Below are positions 23,149 to 35,646 of a stretch of 64,000 bases of DNA, one piece after another. The position numbers and the translations under genes were made by a program. Numbering within the stretch: position 1 is the first letter of the stretch; the number at the start of each line of letters is the position of its first letter. The notes under the pieces were generated by a model, which was not told where the DNA came from, made no database searches, and saw nothing but the letters and a program-made list of their open reading frames with translations. The DNA is from Trichobilharzia szidati (taxonomy: Eukaryota > Platyhelminthes > Trematoda > Strigeidida > Schistosomatidae), in assembly GCA_944472155.2 (NCBI GenBank), contig OX235273.1:88964793-89028792 (forward strand), read 5' to 3'.

Positions 23149-24198
23149 TTGGTGTTATGGGAAGAATGGAACGGTCTTACCTTAAATCCCTCCAAATGCC
23201 AAACAGTCAATTTCACCTTTAGGCATAAATCTGACCTAAACAAACTGGTTAGCTCTCACGAGGTGTGCAACATTGATGGCACTGAAATAGAAACCAAGTC
23301 GGAAATTAAATACCTAGGCGTCATTCTATCTGCTGATCTCTCCTGGTCCTCTCATATCTTGACGATTTCTAAGAAAATATTCCATCTTACCTTCTACATC
23401 AAGAAGTTAAAACATTCTGGTATAACCCAACCCTTACTCCTACAATTCGTTAACTCTCGCATTCTGCCTATTATTCTCTATTGTTCCCCCTTAGTTTTTC
23501 CCGGGCTACTGAAGAAAGACTATAACATATTACGCAGGATGTTAAATGTTGTTAGCAGGGTAAGCAACGTGCCACTTAACCAGCTTGCTAATACTCTGGT
23601 TGACAGGCACATGGACTCATTTGAAAAATGGGCTAAATCCATTTTATCTAACTCACATCACCCTCTTCATTCACAACTCTCCCCTTGTATCTCATCAGGC
23701 GAAACCAGAAGCCTATATAGAAAACTATATGCTCCCACTAGCAAGTACAAAATCTCAACCATACCCTACTTAGTTAGTGTTCTGTGCGATAAAGAAAGCA
23801 TTAGGCGTGATACCTATAACTTATTAAATAGTCAGTAGAACAACTGGATCTCAACTCTCCAACTCATATCATTTATAGGCACAACGTTTTCTTCCTTTTC
23901 CTTTTCTCTCTATTTTTTCTCTTTTTTTTCTGTTATGTGCTGCTTTGTTTCTTTCTTCCGCTTACGCCAGTAGATATGATTGCACCTACTTTTCTAACAC
24001 CTTCAAACACTGTTCAGCTTTTGGCTTTGCTACCGACATGCCAGAATGTTGTTGTCATAATGAACTGAGATCTCCTTAATCTATGTAGAATTCTATTTAT
24101 TAATAATGTACTAACTGGATGCAATACTGTAGTAAAAATGCTGAGAATTCCATTCTGTATCACAAGTACTGTTTTGGAATAAAGCAAATTATTATTAT
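23149..24198 (+). mobile_element. CR1-like (SR1-type) LINE copy with intact C-terminal frame
   Basis: A 229-codon frame at 23149-23838 is the C-terminal part of the reverse transcriptase polypeptide: WNGLTLNPSKCQTVNF, the KYLGVILSADLSWSSH motif (palm/thumb boundary of CR1/Jockey-type reverse transcriptases), then SRILPIILYCSPLVFPGLL and RHMDSFEKWAKSIL. The frame is open to its natural stop at 23836-23838, so this is the youngest-looking CR1 copy here. A 3' untranslated region of about 350 bp follows, ending GGAATAAAGCAAATTATTATTATTA. It is 5'-truncated at about 23149, with no YADD motif left, so it cannot move on its own. Confidence 0.9.
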
Positions 24199-24199
24199 T

Positions 24200-25375
24200 A
24201 TATTCATACGGAACCCTTTGTGAACATAGAATATGTATGCTACGGTCATTATTTGGCTATTAGTTAAAAACATGCTTGATGATGTTGATATCACCGTTGA
24301 TACACTTGGTAGTTGCACTAAAAAATTTCCTACGTAGTTGATTTGCGAGCCTATTGTTCTAACGATTGTTAACAACAAAACAACAGCAACACGATACGAT
24401 GCCACCGGTGCTTCGACGCAAGAAGACAAGAAGAGAAGACAGACCGTTGACGTAGAGGGCTTCTAATGTCTTGTATCAATATTGAAAATAGTTGACAGAG
24501 CTTGCATATGTATGTGCTTTAAATCACCTTGAAAAACTAATTACATTGACAAATTATAACAGTCAACAACCAATGGGATTCCAAGGTCATAGGTGGGATG
24601 AGGGAAATACAACCAACAGCATAAAGATAAATGTAGTATTTTATGAAAATTAGGTCTATATAAAAGATGTAGACGGTATACCAGAGAGAGTATCATCAAC
24701 ATTATGTGAACATATATTAAGAATTAAAACCTTATTACTGTATTCATTATTAGGTCTCCTTTGTACATGATAGAGATATCTTCCCATTTTCTCTGGATTT
24801 CTTTTCTTTGTGATGGTGAAATGAATTTCATTCTATGTATTACCATTTCACCTACAAAGATTACCAGAATTCATGTGATTTGAACTGATTCGACTCAAAG
24901 AGTCGAATCTATCTACAGTACACCACTGATGACCCAGATTACCTGAATCTGGGTGGCAAATACTATTGGCTGACATGAGTGGTTTGCAACTACTTATACC
25001 AGTCAGTAGTATGTACCAATTTGCTATATTGCTTATTATCTTGGTAGCCATTTCTGTTATCAGTTAGACTGCATGCTGCCATCTGGATATTTTCGTTTTC
25101 CAATTGCAACTGTGGTGAGTTTAACCTCTACCTGAGTAATTTTAATCTTAGGGCATTTGATTATTAGGAATCTATCACTTTGTGGCGAACTGGAACCCTC
25201 TTCAAAACTAGAATAAAACAAATATTCACCTATACCTCTCGTTCTGCTATAGGCTACTGGATGATGTAGGTTGGTGACGAAAATGATGCTTAAAAACCAT
25301 TTTATTTGAACAGTCTGCATAGTCATTTCACAGTATTAACGCTTAATAAACAAACATTTAAAAAGTAGTAGCAAT
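24200..25375. other. Spacer without supported genes
   Basis: The - strand frames at 24160-24429 and 25060-25326 show no domain. A short inverted GACTCAAAGAGTC lies at about 24893-24905. Nothing else stands out. Confidence 0.4.
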
Positions 25376-25380
25376 TCATA

Positions 25381-25872
25381 ATGGCGGACTGCTTAAAACG
25401 TGGGCTACCAAAAACTTCTATCTCTCGTTTGCATGTGTTTCCTCTTGTTCGGTTTGTTTTAGTGGATTAAGATATGACCTCTAAAGGTATTATCTACTCT
25501 TGTGAGTATTCAAAATGTATACAAACTTCTGATCCGCAAGTTTCTACTAAACTTGAGGAAAGGCGTGATTGTGGGTAGCAACGTGTTCCAATACATGAGA
25601 TAACTGTTCTTCAGTTAAGTCCTTGGGTCTCAAAATGTACTCCTGACTTTCAACTAGATATCGTGGATTTCTTGAAGGAGACAAAGCAGATATATCTTAA
25701 TGGAATGGTTTGTGCTTCAACTCAGAGACCATTGTGTCTGTTACAGGATATACTGTCAATTCATATTTTACTTGAAGTTATTGTATGAAGGGAAAGTATC
25801 ATGCGATAAACTCCTCTGAAAATTCTGTACATTTTATAAATACTGTCCAGAATAAAGATGTTATTTACCAGA
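25381..25872 (+). repeat. Unclassified retroposon-like repeat, copy 1
   Basis: Shares GGCGG.CTGCTTAA, TGGGCTAC, ATGACCTCTAA-like, CCGCAAGTTT, ATACATGAGAT, AAGGGAAA.TATCATGC and TCCAGAATAAAG.T with the copy at 35647-36118, over about 480 bp. The end, with an AATAAAG signal just before a TTA tract, looks like a non-LTR retroposon 3' end. No coding part is recognised. Confidence 0.65.
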
Positions 25873-25879
25873 AATGCAT

Positions 25880-27685
25880 AGTAGTCTATTATTGAGTAAT
25901 AGGGTGTGTGTGTGTGTGACATAATTGATATAATTACTCAGAAGTGGCTTTAGAAGTAAAAATAAAAGTTGTAAATTAATTAGTAGTCAACGGCACAAAA
26001 GAAGAAAGCACACACTTTCCAAACGCATCTCTGAGCATTATCCGGTGTGGTTAGCAAAAAGAACAATGCAAGACAGATACAAGCTCAATTCTCGAGCACT
26101 TGGTGAACTCAAGCCACGGAGCTCCACCAGACTCGTCTTTCAAGGTTATCTACAAGGTGAGGCCAAATAGTAAAAAAGGAGTTAGGTTTTCGGCATTTGT
26201 GTATGTTGGAGGCTTTGGCAATTCGTCAATACAACCCCGAACTCTGTATACGGAAAAGTTTGTCCAGTTTCTTATTCTACCATGGTCTTAACCTCTCCAC
26301 GAGTTGTTCCCATGTAAATTTTTTATATAAAATGATATTTTATTTTTACTTTAATAAATAATTCAATATTATCACTCTCATATGTTCCTTTTGTACATTT
26401 TATCACCCTCTTCACACTTGTTAAGTGGACACTCAACTACCTTTCATCTCACTCAATAACAATGTGAACCTTATCACGTTTCTAACTATTTCTTCCTTTG
26501 TACCGTTGGCTACTACGTAATTTACAACTTTTATTTTTACTTCTAAATCCATTTCTGAGTAAAGATGCTGTTATTAAAAGAATATTATGATAGTTGTTAA
26601 AAGGTATCTTGGGTAATAACTTAAATTTATTACGAATAGTTAAATGAGACGTATTGCTCTGATTCAGCATAAGAAATTTAGAAAATTTCGATAAGAGACT
26701 ATGGGAGGAGGCCATGGAGTTTAGTGGCCTCCACAATTAAGACATAATCAGGTATCACAGCCTCAATGAGCTGCATAAAAGTTTCTCAGAGTCTGTTGAA
26801 GTTGTTTATAACTTGCCCACTGATCGATTTTTATTGGGCCGAAATTCTCGGTCTCTGTTGTTCGGCAGGTTCTTGGTAAGAAACGGTCAACGACGACTTG
26901 AGATTAACATGATGTCTATTAATTGGTACTGGATAGAAGGGGAATCAGGGACGCATGATTCATTCTATTTGCAAGCAAGCAGTTAAAGTTTCTAATTTTA
27001 CAATTCTTAAAGGTGTTTCTTTTATTTCTATTATTATTATTTCTATTTCTAATCAAAAATCGAATTCAGTTACAGTGTCACTGAAAACTGAAATGGACTA
27101 AGTATTTGCTTCATCCTAGTTTGTCAGTTTTCAACAGTGTGGACTAATTATGCCCCAATCAACTGTTTGTTTGATAAACCTACTTGTGTCATATTCCTAC
27201 AGATCCTGGGTTCAAATCATAGTGGAGTGATAAGTAAGAGTCTAAAACTGGGATGTGAAAGCTATCCGGTGGTATAGTGATTTTTGATGATCCCTGAAGT
27301 GATGTCTGTCTGTTCGTGACGAGATCTAAAACTGCACAAACGCAACATTTGAATAATGTGTTTACATTTCCCGCCTGGGGCATTCCGTTCAATCCTATTA
27401 AAATAAAGATAGAAAACTGACAATTAAGTAATTTATTCACATAACACACTCCAACAAGACTGGCTTTAATTAATTGGATATTATGTGAAGTAAAACAGGT
27501 GGAGGCGTATATTGAGAAGAGAGATAGTACCACTAATAATAAGTCCAAATAGTATAAACAGAAAATTCGACAGCACTGGAGGAAAGCTAGAATGAAGGGT
27601 AAAAATTATAATAAATTATAATGAGTAAAGAAAATGAAAAAGAGATAAGAAGAAGAAGCAAGTTTAGAAGGCGGAAGAAATTTCA
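25880..27685. other. Spacer without supported genes
   Basis: Includes a (GT)n tract near 25903-25918 and a tRNA-like B box (GGGTTCAAATC) near 27211 that I could not extend into a SINE. The frames at 26482-26736 and 27189-27548 have no recognisable domain. Confidence 0.4.
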
Positions 27686-27689
27686 ATCC

Positions 27690-28330
27690 AAATTCGCCCA
27701 CGGTTGAAACAGCTCCTGAAAATGCTCTTTTTGAAGACGAAGTTAAGGTTTGCCGATCTTATCACAACAACTTCAGCTACGTGTAGAAGACAGGCGAACT
27801 GAGTGTGATAATTACTTCGGAATGTGGAATATAACCCTGGAGGCTATGTCAACTTCGATCCGATGTCCTGTATCCACCAAGAGTGACAGAAGTGAATTTT
27901 TTATGTATGTGATTCCCTGCTTACTGCATCAAGCTGGCAAATGCTCTCGAACCCATAGACGAAGCCGCCTAATCGTACGCCCCATGTAATATATATAACT
28001 TGAACCACAAGAATAGTTGAAACGGTATAAGCATGAGGGAAAGCTAAGATTCAGTAAGACGTCTTTCAGTTTCTGGACGGATATTGAACGGCTACTGAAG
28101 GATATGAATAGATGTGCAGCGCAGAAAATCTTCTTTATTGCACTAGCTAAACGTAGGGATAAAAAACCCATAAGAGTATCTACCTTGAATTGTATATGCA
28201 AAAATAATGGCTTCTTCTTCATCACTGCCAGTTCATGTTTGTGACTATTATAGCCTATGCTGGCTTTTATAAACTTCTCTGGATATCCCCCTTAGCTTAG
28301 AATATCCGGAATGACCTGGAGTTCTTTGTC
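27690..28330 (-). pseudogene. Penelope-like element remnant with GIY-YIG domain
   Basis: On the - strand, decayed frames run from about 28330 to 27690: GGYPEKFI, then KKPLFLHIQFKVDTLMGFLSL, then the zinc-ligand-like CLYRFNYSCGSSYI followed by YYMGRTIRRLRLWVREHLPA, then HRIEVDIASRVIFHIP. These match the end of the reverse transcriptase and the GIY-YIG nuclease of Penelope-like retroelements, where Cys residues precede the SYIGRT core. A two-residue insertion disrupts the YIG motif, and stops lie on both sides. The sense of decay suggests an old copy. Confidence 0.75.
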
Positions 28331-28410
28331 TACACAGTCTTCGGAGTTAATCGACTTCGCTCTAAATAATAAGTAACTGATCAGATCACTGGGAAGAAGT
28401 TGTAATAAAA

Positions 28411-28428
28411 TACACACACACACACACC
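28411..28428. repeat. (AC)n microsatellite
   Basis: Eight to nine AC units. Confidence 0.95.
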
Positions 28429-28734
28429 AGCTGAATATGTAAACTACCATGTCTGACAGTACTGAATATGTATTAAGGTACTGTTTGTACATGCCGTTGA
28501 TTCAGAATGAAATTCTTAGGGATAATAAGTGTGTGGAATTCTCGAGCGTCATAAATTTAGCAGAATCGAATCCCTCCAAACCAACACTTGATAATCAGTC
28601 TGATGCTCAATAGCGGCTAACTTCATACAGAAAGTTATCTGGAGTTTTAGTGCGGAGTAGTGACCAGCGGGATCCACCAAATCCTGGCTGGTGGTTGCGC
28701 TATACATCGTTATTTGGCTCAAGTCGGAATTCAT

Positions 28735-28935
28735 CGACCATTGGACCGTGTCTCGTTGGTTGGATGCTCTACGAGATTTTGAGTTCATACCGATGAAGAT
28801 TCCCAAGCTAGGACGAAACAGCTATTCAGTAATTCCTGATTTTCCAAAGGTACTTTAACTGTTGTCAGGTTGTGATCAAAACTATAAACCATCAAATCCC
28901 GGTAAACCAACACTTGAGAATCGTACATCTCTGCC
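28735..28935 (+). repeat. Hammerhead SINE copy
   Basis: Plus-strand ribozyme region at 28785-28833: core CCGATGA (U changed to C), stem II TCCC..AGGA, an intact CGAAAC, then CAGCTATTC where CAGCTGTC would be expected, so the cleavage site is altered. The 3' end reads AACCAACACTTGAGAAT, as in other family members. A weak tRNA-like head precedes it. Confidence 0.65.
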
Positions 28936-29038
28936 CATCACTTTATTTTATCTTTGACAGTAGTTCTTATAAAGTAATAAACAACAGTAAAAAAATCAGC
29001 TTTGTATAACTGTTGTTTTCTGTTTTATAAATAGAATT

Positions 29039-29228
29039 AGGTGCGTCGGTGGCACAGTGGTTAGGACTTTCGCGGACCATGCACATGGTCCGGGGTTCAA
29101 TCCTCGGCCGACGCACACTCGATATCAATGGTTGGCCTGCAAAATTGGGCTACCGATATCACACGCTGAAAATTCCATACTTGTACCAAAAATACGGTGT
29201 GGAATCAAGCTATAATCAAAAAAAATAA
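29039..29228 (+). repeat. tRNA-headed SINE with CR1-type tail
   Basis: The head GTGCGTCGGTGGCACAGTGG contains the A box, the arm GGACCATGCACATGGTCC follows, and the B box is GGGGTTCAATCC. The ends GTGCGTCGG and CCGACGCAC can pair as an acceptor-like stem, so the head can be drawn as a cloverleaf. After a short GATATCAATGGTTGGCC body, the tail ATGCTGAAAATTCCATACTT..GGAATCAAGCTAT matches the 3' end of the CR1-like LINE copies at 3627-3680 and 33125-33178. Nearly the same element lies at 50222-50404. Confidence 0.88.
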
Positions 29229-29231
29229 TTT

Positions 29232-31395
29232 GTGTTCATCTAGATTATTTTTTGATTCAAATACTGATAATTAGTAATGGAATGCATAAACTTCCAATAA
29301 TTCACAAGATATTACAACCATAAGTACTTATTCTTTTACGTCCATGTGATCATTCCTTCAAACTATGGGTAAATTTGTATCACTTCAAAAAGTTTGCGTT
29401 AAATCAGACCACATATCATAAGTGAATACTTACTTTCAATTTAATCAATTTCAGGATCCTTTCCATACAGAAAAGAGAAAGTATACATGCTGTTAACAAT
29501 TTTAAAATTAACTGAAAGAGAATGCAACAATTATGTAGCATTCTCAATTTGATTCTACTTTACTTTGGATACTGATGGCATTTATGAATAGATGATGTAC
29601 TATACAGTAGAATATCTCCTTAACAATTAAAAAATTATATCATCTGGATATTTTTGATCAACCAGACTGGTCCAATGCAGTCTTCAGGTTAGAAAATGTG
29701 GAAAGTATCGGACACTGGTACATAAAACTGTGTTTTAGAACTTGCCGAGTGACGGAGGTCTGATACGTTGACTGCCTCTCAAGCTTCAAAGCTGCCTGGT
29801 TTTCTAGAGTTAAGTCAGTTCCCCTGTGATGACCATGGACAGATTTGTTCTGTTTCTTATAAGCCCAGATTATCAACAACTTACACCATACACTCGACAG
29901 TACTTTATTTAATATAATCAATAATTTATTAGCACTCTTCTTAAACATTTAGCATTTTAGACTGAAGGGAGCTTTTGTCTACTATCTAAAGTTTGACGAT
30001 GAATTTCTACGTGTAAAGTCTGGTTGGTGATGAGCAGTAAATAATTGTAATACAGCTGTAGCTTATATGAACTATGCAAAGATTAGTTTCAGGTTACAGT
30101 GTTCTGTTAACTGACTTCAGTTAATGAAAATGCTTATGACGAGTTTGAGGATAGTTACCTGTCAAATAACACCATAATGATAGTTGATGCATGCTACAAA
30201 GCCGACTAGATTCCAAAATATTTCTAAGCTAGTGATTTTATACTTACTTTCTACAATTAAACTATTTTCCCAATCTTCATTATCCACTTTACAACTATGA
30301 TATCAATATTTATAATTATTTGTCTTTTCCACTTAGAAGTTGCTAAAAGTCATATATATGCACATACATAGATTTACAAACATAAACTTCAAAATTATAG
30401 TGAATGTATTTTTTATTTTTACTAACAAGTCACATTTTAACTAAAAATCTTAGTTAATATTTTTACTATCATCTGTGATATTTCCTGAGAAAGTGTAATT
30501 TGTTAAAATTATGATGTTATTTGTAAATCTATTGAAATTAAGATTTTGTTAAATTTGTGTTGTTTGATTGCTTTGCTTTGCTTCTATGTAAAAATGACTA
30601 GAAGAAAATTCTACAATTAACTAATAAAAAGAAATTTGAACAAGATTAATAACACATAGTTGAAAAATACATGAAAATGTCTTTTTCTTTTTAAACTTTC
30701 AAAGATATTGTACATTTTCTTGTAGCACTTTTTACCACAATTTTAATGCTGCCGCCTTATCGGATGGATGTGGACCAATGGTAATCGACATGCTAACATC
30801 CTTCACTGATCGATAGACAGACACACACTTATGAGATATATAAGTAAGGATCAATTACCTTAAAGCCTAGTTTGCAGCATAAATTTGACAAATGAATGAA
30901 TAATGATTAGACTAATTGGTTATTATTATTAGTTCACTACAGAAGGGAAATAAGAAAGACAGACAACAAACATGGCGTATCACCATAAATTATGGATATA
31001 ATTACTTATTGAAGTAACTACCTTCTTTTAAAGAACATTGAAAATGTGTCTGAATTTAGTAATTACTGAAAATGTTAATAGACAGTTGATAAATTATTTG
31101 TCATTGTAAGTACATAATTGTATTTCACGGTTAAATAGTAAAAAGCAAAACCCGTGACAATGCTGAATACATGAACTGGGATAGTGTATGTGGCTTTCTT
31201 GCTGGACAAGTTCTAGAAGACACAATCATAAACGTAACATCTTATCACAGACTCTGTCATGATGTTTGTTGCCCATAAGAAACACTTTTCTTAAGGTTTG
31301 ACCGCTTCTCCTCTTCTCACCTCCTAAACCTTCACTGAGAAAGAGAAAAGTTATACAAAATGAAAGATAATGTTGGTGTTAAGAGACTGAACATC
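29232..31395. other. AT-rich spacer
   Basis: About 2.2 kb with no supported gene or repeat. The frame at 29658-29948 on the - strand has no recognised content. Confidence 0.4.
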
Positions 31396-31399
31396 TCAA

Positions 31400-33180
31400 T
31401 CAAATATGAAATAATGATCCTTCTACAGTTGATGCTGGTACTCTTAATAAGTCCTTCATATGTCATCTAGCTGATGTTATGATCTCAGATGCTACAAGTG
31501 CAAACGACCGCTTCTCTGGTTTTAACTCAAATGATGTCCTTAAGTGTCTCAAATCCCTAAAACCTACCTTGTCTCTTCGTCCAGATGGTGTACCAGCCAT
31601 TATCCTCAATAAATGTGCTGACATTTAATGTCATCCTCTCACTAGTATTCTCATTGAATCATTTTCCAGTAACACTGTACCTGCTTCTTGGAAGGATATT
31701 GAAATTGTTCCTGTGCCTGAATCACCAAGTTGTCAAACTGTTAAGTTCGGACCTATTGCAGTTACTTCACATTTTTTAAAAAATAATGGAAAGACTGCTT
31801 TTACTTAGTCTTGAAGCTTCATTGAAGGCTTTTAACAACCCTAATCATTTCGCTTATGAACATAGTAGGTGTACTCTAGATGCCACTGTCATCTTACATC
31901 ATAATATTTTCTCTAATTTAGATAGAGGTGCCAAATATGTCCGGTGTGCCTTCCTAGATTGTACATTTGCCTTCGACTCTGAACCTAGGCCTCTTTTGTT
32001 AAACAAGCTTGCTGCGTCGCAAGTACAATGCTGGATTATCAAGTGGTTGCATTCCTATTTTTCTGATAGGAAGCAGTACATTATTTACAATGGGAAGTCC
32101 TTCACTGCTTCACCTACTCTAGCTGGTGTTCCTCAGGGAGCTGTCCTTCTCCTTTTCCATTTCGGTAAGTGTGCCGATGATCTGACTATTTCTATGCCGG
32201 CGGTTACTTCTCAGTCGGACGGTTCCAAAGTTGATAAATTTTTATCAGAAATTAGTCAGTGGTCCTCGTCAAATGGTCTTAAGCCTAATCACTACAAATG
32301 TCAGGTGGTTAATTTCACTTTCAGATGCAAGCGCAACTGACGTGAACTGGTTAGTTCGCACAGTTCCACTATCATAGATGACACTGAAGTTGAAACCAAA
32401 TTGAATGTTAAATACCTTGGACTGTGTATTTCCTCCGATTACCTTTCCTACTCTCCCCACCAATCGTGTTAGTTTCCAGAAACATATTTCGTTTGACACT
32501 CTATGTAAAGAATTTAAGACGATCTGGTATCATTCCATAAGTCTCTAATGTTACCTTTTGTTAATTCTTATATTCTGTCTATATTTCTTTACTGTTCCCC
32601 CGCCCTTGATTTTTCCCAGGTTACTTAAGAAAGACTCTGTTATACTGTATACAGCACTAAAAGCCATTAGTAGGGTGAGTGAGATGTCAATAAGCTAAAC
32701 CAACTCATTAATACCATTATAGATAGGCACTTGGATTCCTGCAAAAAATTAGCAAATATTATCCTGTCAGACTCTGAACATCCTCTCCATGCACACCTCT
32801 CTCCTTGCATCTGATCGGGTGGAAGTAGAAGCAACTATAGAAGACTGCATACTCAGACGACTAAATACAAAAAGTCTACAATACCTTATTTGTAAGGGAC
32901 ATATTTTATGTGATGAGAAAAGTGTGTGTGGTAGGAAATTACCAGCTGACTGAGGAACTCTAAGTAAAGGGCATTAATTTTTTGTTCTCATTATTGTATT
33001 GTCGTTAACATTTTCAACTGATTTAATTTTATATTTATTTCTTATTGAACAATGTTATTAATGTAAATGCCCCACTTTAATTATTGGCCATGTAATGAGA
33101 AAATTAGATGTAATATTGCATTACACGCTAAAAATTCCATATTTGTACGAAAAGTACTGTTTAGAATAAAGCTATCAAGT
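31400..33180 (+). mobile_element. CR1-like (SR1-type) LINE, longer copy with reverse transcriptase
   Basis: In shifting frames it shows DVLKCLKSLKPTLSLRPDGVP, the fingers/motif region, FLDCTFAFDS (motif A with altered context), GVPQGAV (motif B) and CADDLTIS (motif C, YADD type). Then QWSSSNGLKPN and downstream sequence align with the copy at 2530. Motifs B and C are separated by only about ten residues, so the usual stretch between them is deleted. The tail ends at GGAATAAAGCTAT near 33178. It is dead. Confidence 0.88.
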
Positions 33181-33227
33181 AGCTTTATTTACAGCACTTG
33201 AATAGTTTGGAAAATATTCCTGAGTTT

Positions 33228-33450
33228 GTCACTTTATTTTTCGTTCCTGAATGGAGCATAAGATTTCAAGTCTCAGCAGCTGTGTTTTTAATGAAGTGGG
33301 TATCTAGTCTCATGCCCAACTTTTCCTCTTCCGGGGTTCCTACTTGTTAATAAGCTAAACAAGGTGTACTGTGTATGTCAAACAGGAATTGAACCAGGAC
33401 CATGTGAATAGCTTGCAAGCATTCTATTATTGAACCACTAACATAACTTG
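33228..33450 (-). repeat. Degenerate tRNA-headed SINE with RTE-type tail
   Basis: On the - strand it aligns to the element at 5262-5484: GTGGTTCAATAATAGAATG, CACATGGTCCTGGTTCAATTCC, then AAAAGTTGGGCATGAGACTAG and ATCTTATGCTCCATTCAGGAACG. It is strongly mutated and thus old. Confidence 0.65.
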
Positions 33451-33537
33451 ACACTTATTACGCTTTAAAGACAGAGAAGGGTGAAAATTCTTGTCATTAA
33501 TTCGTCACACTGTTACTGCATTCTATAGAAGTGTATG

Positions 33538-33695
33538 AGTATCAGTTAGAGAACCATTGGAAACCGGAGAGTACTGGGCGGCTATGTCGTTCTAATTTGG
33601 GACTCATCGGCAGTACGCACCCACCACAGGGGTTCGAACCCAGGACCTTCCGGTTACAAGGCAAGCTCGTTTACCATTCAGCCATTGGGATCCGA
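33538..33695 (-). repeat. Hammerhead SINE with full tRNA-like head
   Basis: The best complete Sm-alpha-like element here, on the - strand. The tRNA-like head has an A box (TGGCTGAATGGTAAACGAGC) and a B box (GGGTTCGAACCC). The hammerhead at 33571-33616 follows: stem I GTACTG, core CCGATGA, stem II GTCC..AGAAC, CGACA in place of CGAAA, and the GCC of GCCGCCCAGTAC where GUC should be. Core changes imply it is inactive. Stem I halves GTACTG/CAGTAC are intact. Confidence 0.85.
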
Positions 33696-33859
33696 CTCAG
33701 TGGCCCATGAATTCCAACTTCTACCAATTTGTGATTTTAGCGCAACCACCAACCAATTTCAGAGGCGAGTATTTGTCCTCACTCCCTACAGGATGGACGC
33801 CAGTGGTCACGACTTCTCACAAGAACTCCAAGATACTCCGTTCTGTAGCCAGTCAATAA

Positions 33860-34055
33860 CCTGTATCAGACTAATTTTTAAGACTTCGATTGTAGGTCCT
33901 GGGTTCGAAACCCCGCGGGTGAGTACTGACAATCAATCTCAAACTAGGAGGAGACGGCTGTCCAGTACGCCCTGGTTTCCAATAGTTCTCTAACTGATAT
34001 CAAGCCGCGATCACACTTGAAAAACATACCAAATCCCTACAAACCAACTCTTAAA
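33860..34055 (+). repeat. Hammerhead SINE, opposite orientation
   Basis: Plus-strand B box GGGTTCGAAACCCC at about 33901, then stem I GTACTG (33923), a lost CUGANGA/GAAA core, and an intact CTGTC-CAGTAC cleavage-site context at 33957-33968. The 3' body (TGGTTTCCAATAGTTCTCTAACTGAT) follows and the end is AACCAACTCTTAAAAAT. It stands head-to-head with the element at 33538-33695. Confidence 0.7.
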
Positions 34056-34221
34056 AATTATGAGTAGTAGACGAAGACAAAAGAAAACCCAATATTTGTT
34101 ACTTATTCACTACACTACATCATGATTTACTTTAACTAACAAGTTAATGAGAAATCCATTATCAACAATGTAATTTAACACTCATAGGTCAAATGATGTG
34201 AATTTCTGGGTGACTTAATCG

Positions 34222-34295
34222 TGTGTTCCTGTGTTCCACTAGGAACGTAAAGGAATAAATAATAGTAATAGTAATAATAATAATAATAATAGTAA
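34222..34295 (+). repeat. RTE-type tail fragment with (AAT)n
   Basis: TGTTCCACTAGGAACGTAAAGGAATAAATAATAG followed by AAT/AGT repeats. It is the 3' end of an RTE LINE or of a SINE using that tail. Confidence 0.65.
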
Positions 34296-34299
34296 CAGA

Positions 34300-35640
34300 G
34301 TATTGACCTGTGGAAATAATATTCTGACTCTAGCAACAAAGAGGATGTTTAAATAGATATATCGTATTCTGTTGCTAATGCTGTATTGAACTGTGGCAAT
34401 ATGTGAGAATAATATTCCGCTGGAATACATTGTCTGTATCACACCACCACAGTGTTACATTGTTTAAGATAGAATTGCCAGGAAGTTGAGGACGATCAGA
34501 TGAAAAAGTGACGTGGATTATTTTTTGTTCGACTAAATGCAGGTCATGGCATAACTGCATGTATTAACACTAGAATTACTACAATTATCCATGCAGTATT
34601 ATATAATCTAAGTAATCATAACTGATTTAATGGTCGATTCGCAGTTTCACCTTTTTATGCTGTGTTTATTGAACATGCAAGGTCTAATTTCTGAGATAAG
34701 CGTATGACTACTGACAGGATCAACTAGTTTATTCACATAAAGATACATCTATCGACTGGGTAATACATTAGTTTTCGGGAGAACCAAACACACAAATCCT
34801 AGTCTCTTGCATGACCAGAACTAAGTGTAGTATCATCCGCTGGCTCAACAATTCGATATCCTTCTCCTCCAGTGGAGTATTCGCAACAATACTACCTATA
34901 TTTGTCTAAAGGTAAGCTAAACTATCCCGATAAATGATCGCGTCCATCAGTAATGTACAGTAAAGACAAGCCCAGTCTGACTCACACCACATACAAGACT
35001 AACCAGACCTATTATTATAAGGAGTAGTAGAGAGCATAGGAAGGCTATAGTGAACAAGCCCCTATGAATGAAGCTAGTACCACACAATCAAATGAAATCA
35101 TTAAACCTGCCAACTAATTTAACACAACTATCGCAAACCATTCATCATCATACACCTAAGCTATTAAGAATAGTATAACTCTTACTCAAGTTTTCAATAT
35201 AGGATACAAGTCCAAAAGTATGGAAGAGTACAGATGCTTAAACAAGAAGCTCAACTTATTTTTATTAAGTGATTCAGCAGGCTAGATGTCTTAAAATCTA
35301 TCGCGAAGGCATGGATGTAATCACCCTCGCCCTCTTCAACTGATGAACATATAAAAACTAAACATACCAACAAATCAACTAATATGGAGAACACAAATTA
35401 AACATCAGTATTTTATCTTTACTTATAAACAGCCTTGACAATTTCGTCTGTGTAATGCGAAAGAAAAATTATTCGACAAGCAAAGATCATGTTTGCTTCA
35501 GTATATAGACAGTAAACAAACTCAAGGTAACCAGGTAGGTTTAAAAGCATAACAAATATTAACGAGTTACAACATACCCTAATCAACTTCAGATTGCCTA
35601 TATGTCTTCCGAATTACATTACAATATTCTAGTTGATAAC
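34300..35640. other. Spacer without supported genes
   Basis: No domain-bearing frame, RNA gene or recognisable repeat. Confidence 0.4.
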
Positions 35641-35646
35641 ACTGTT

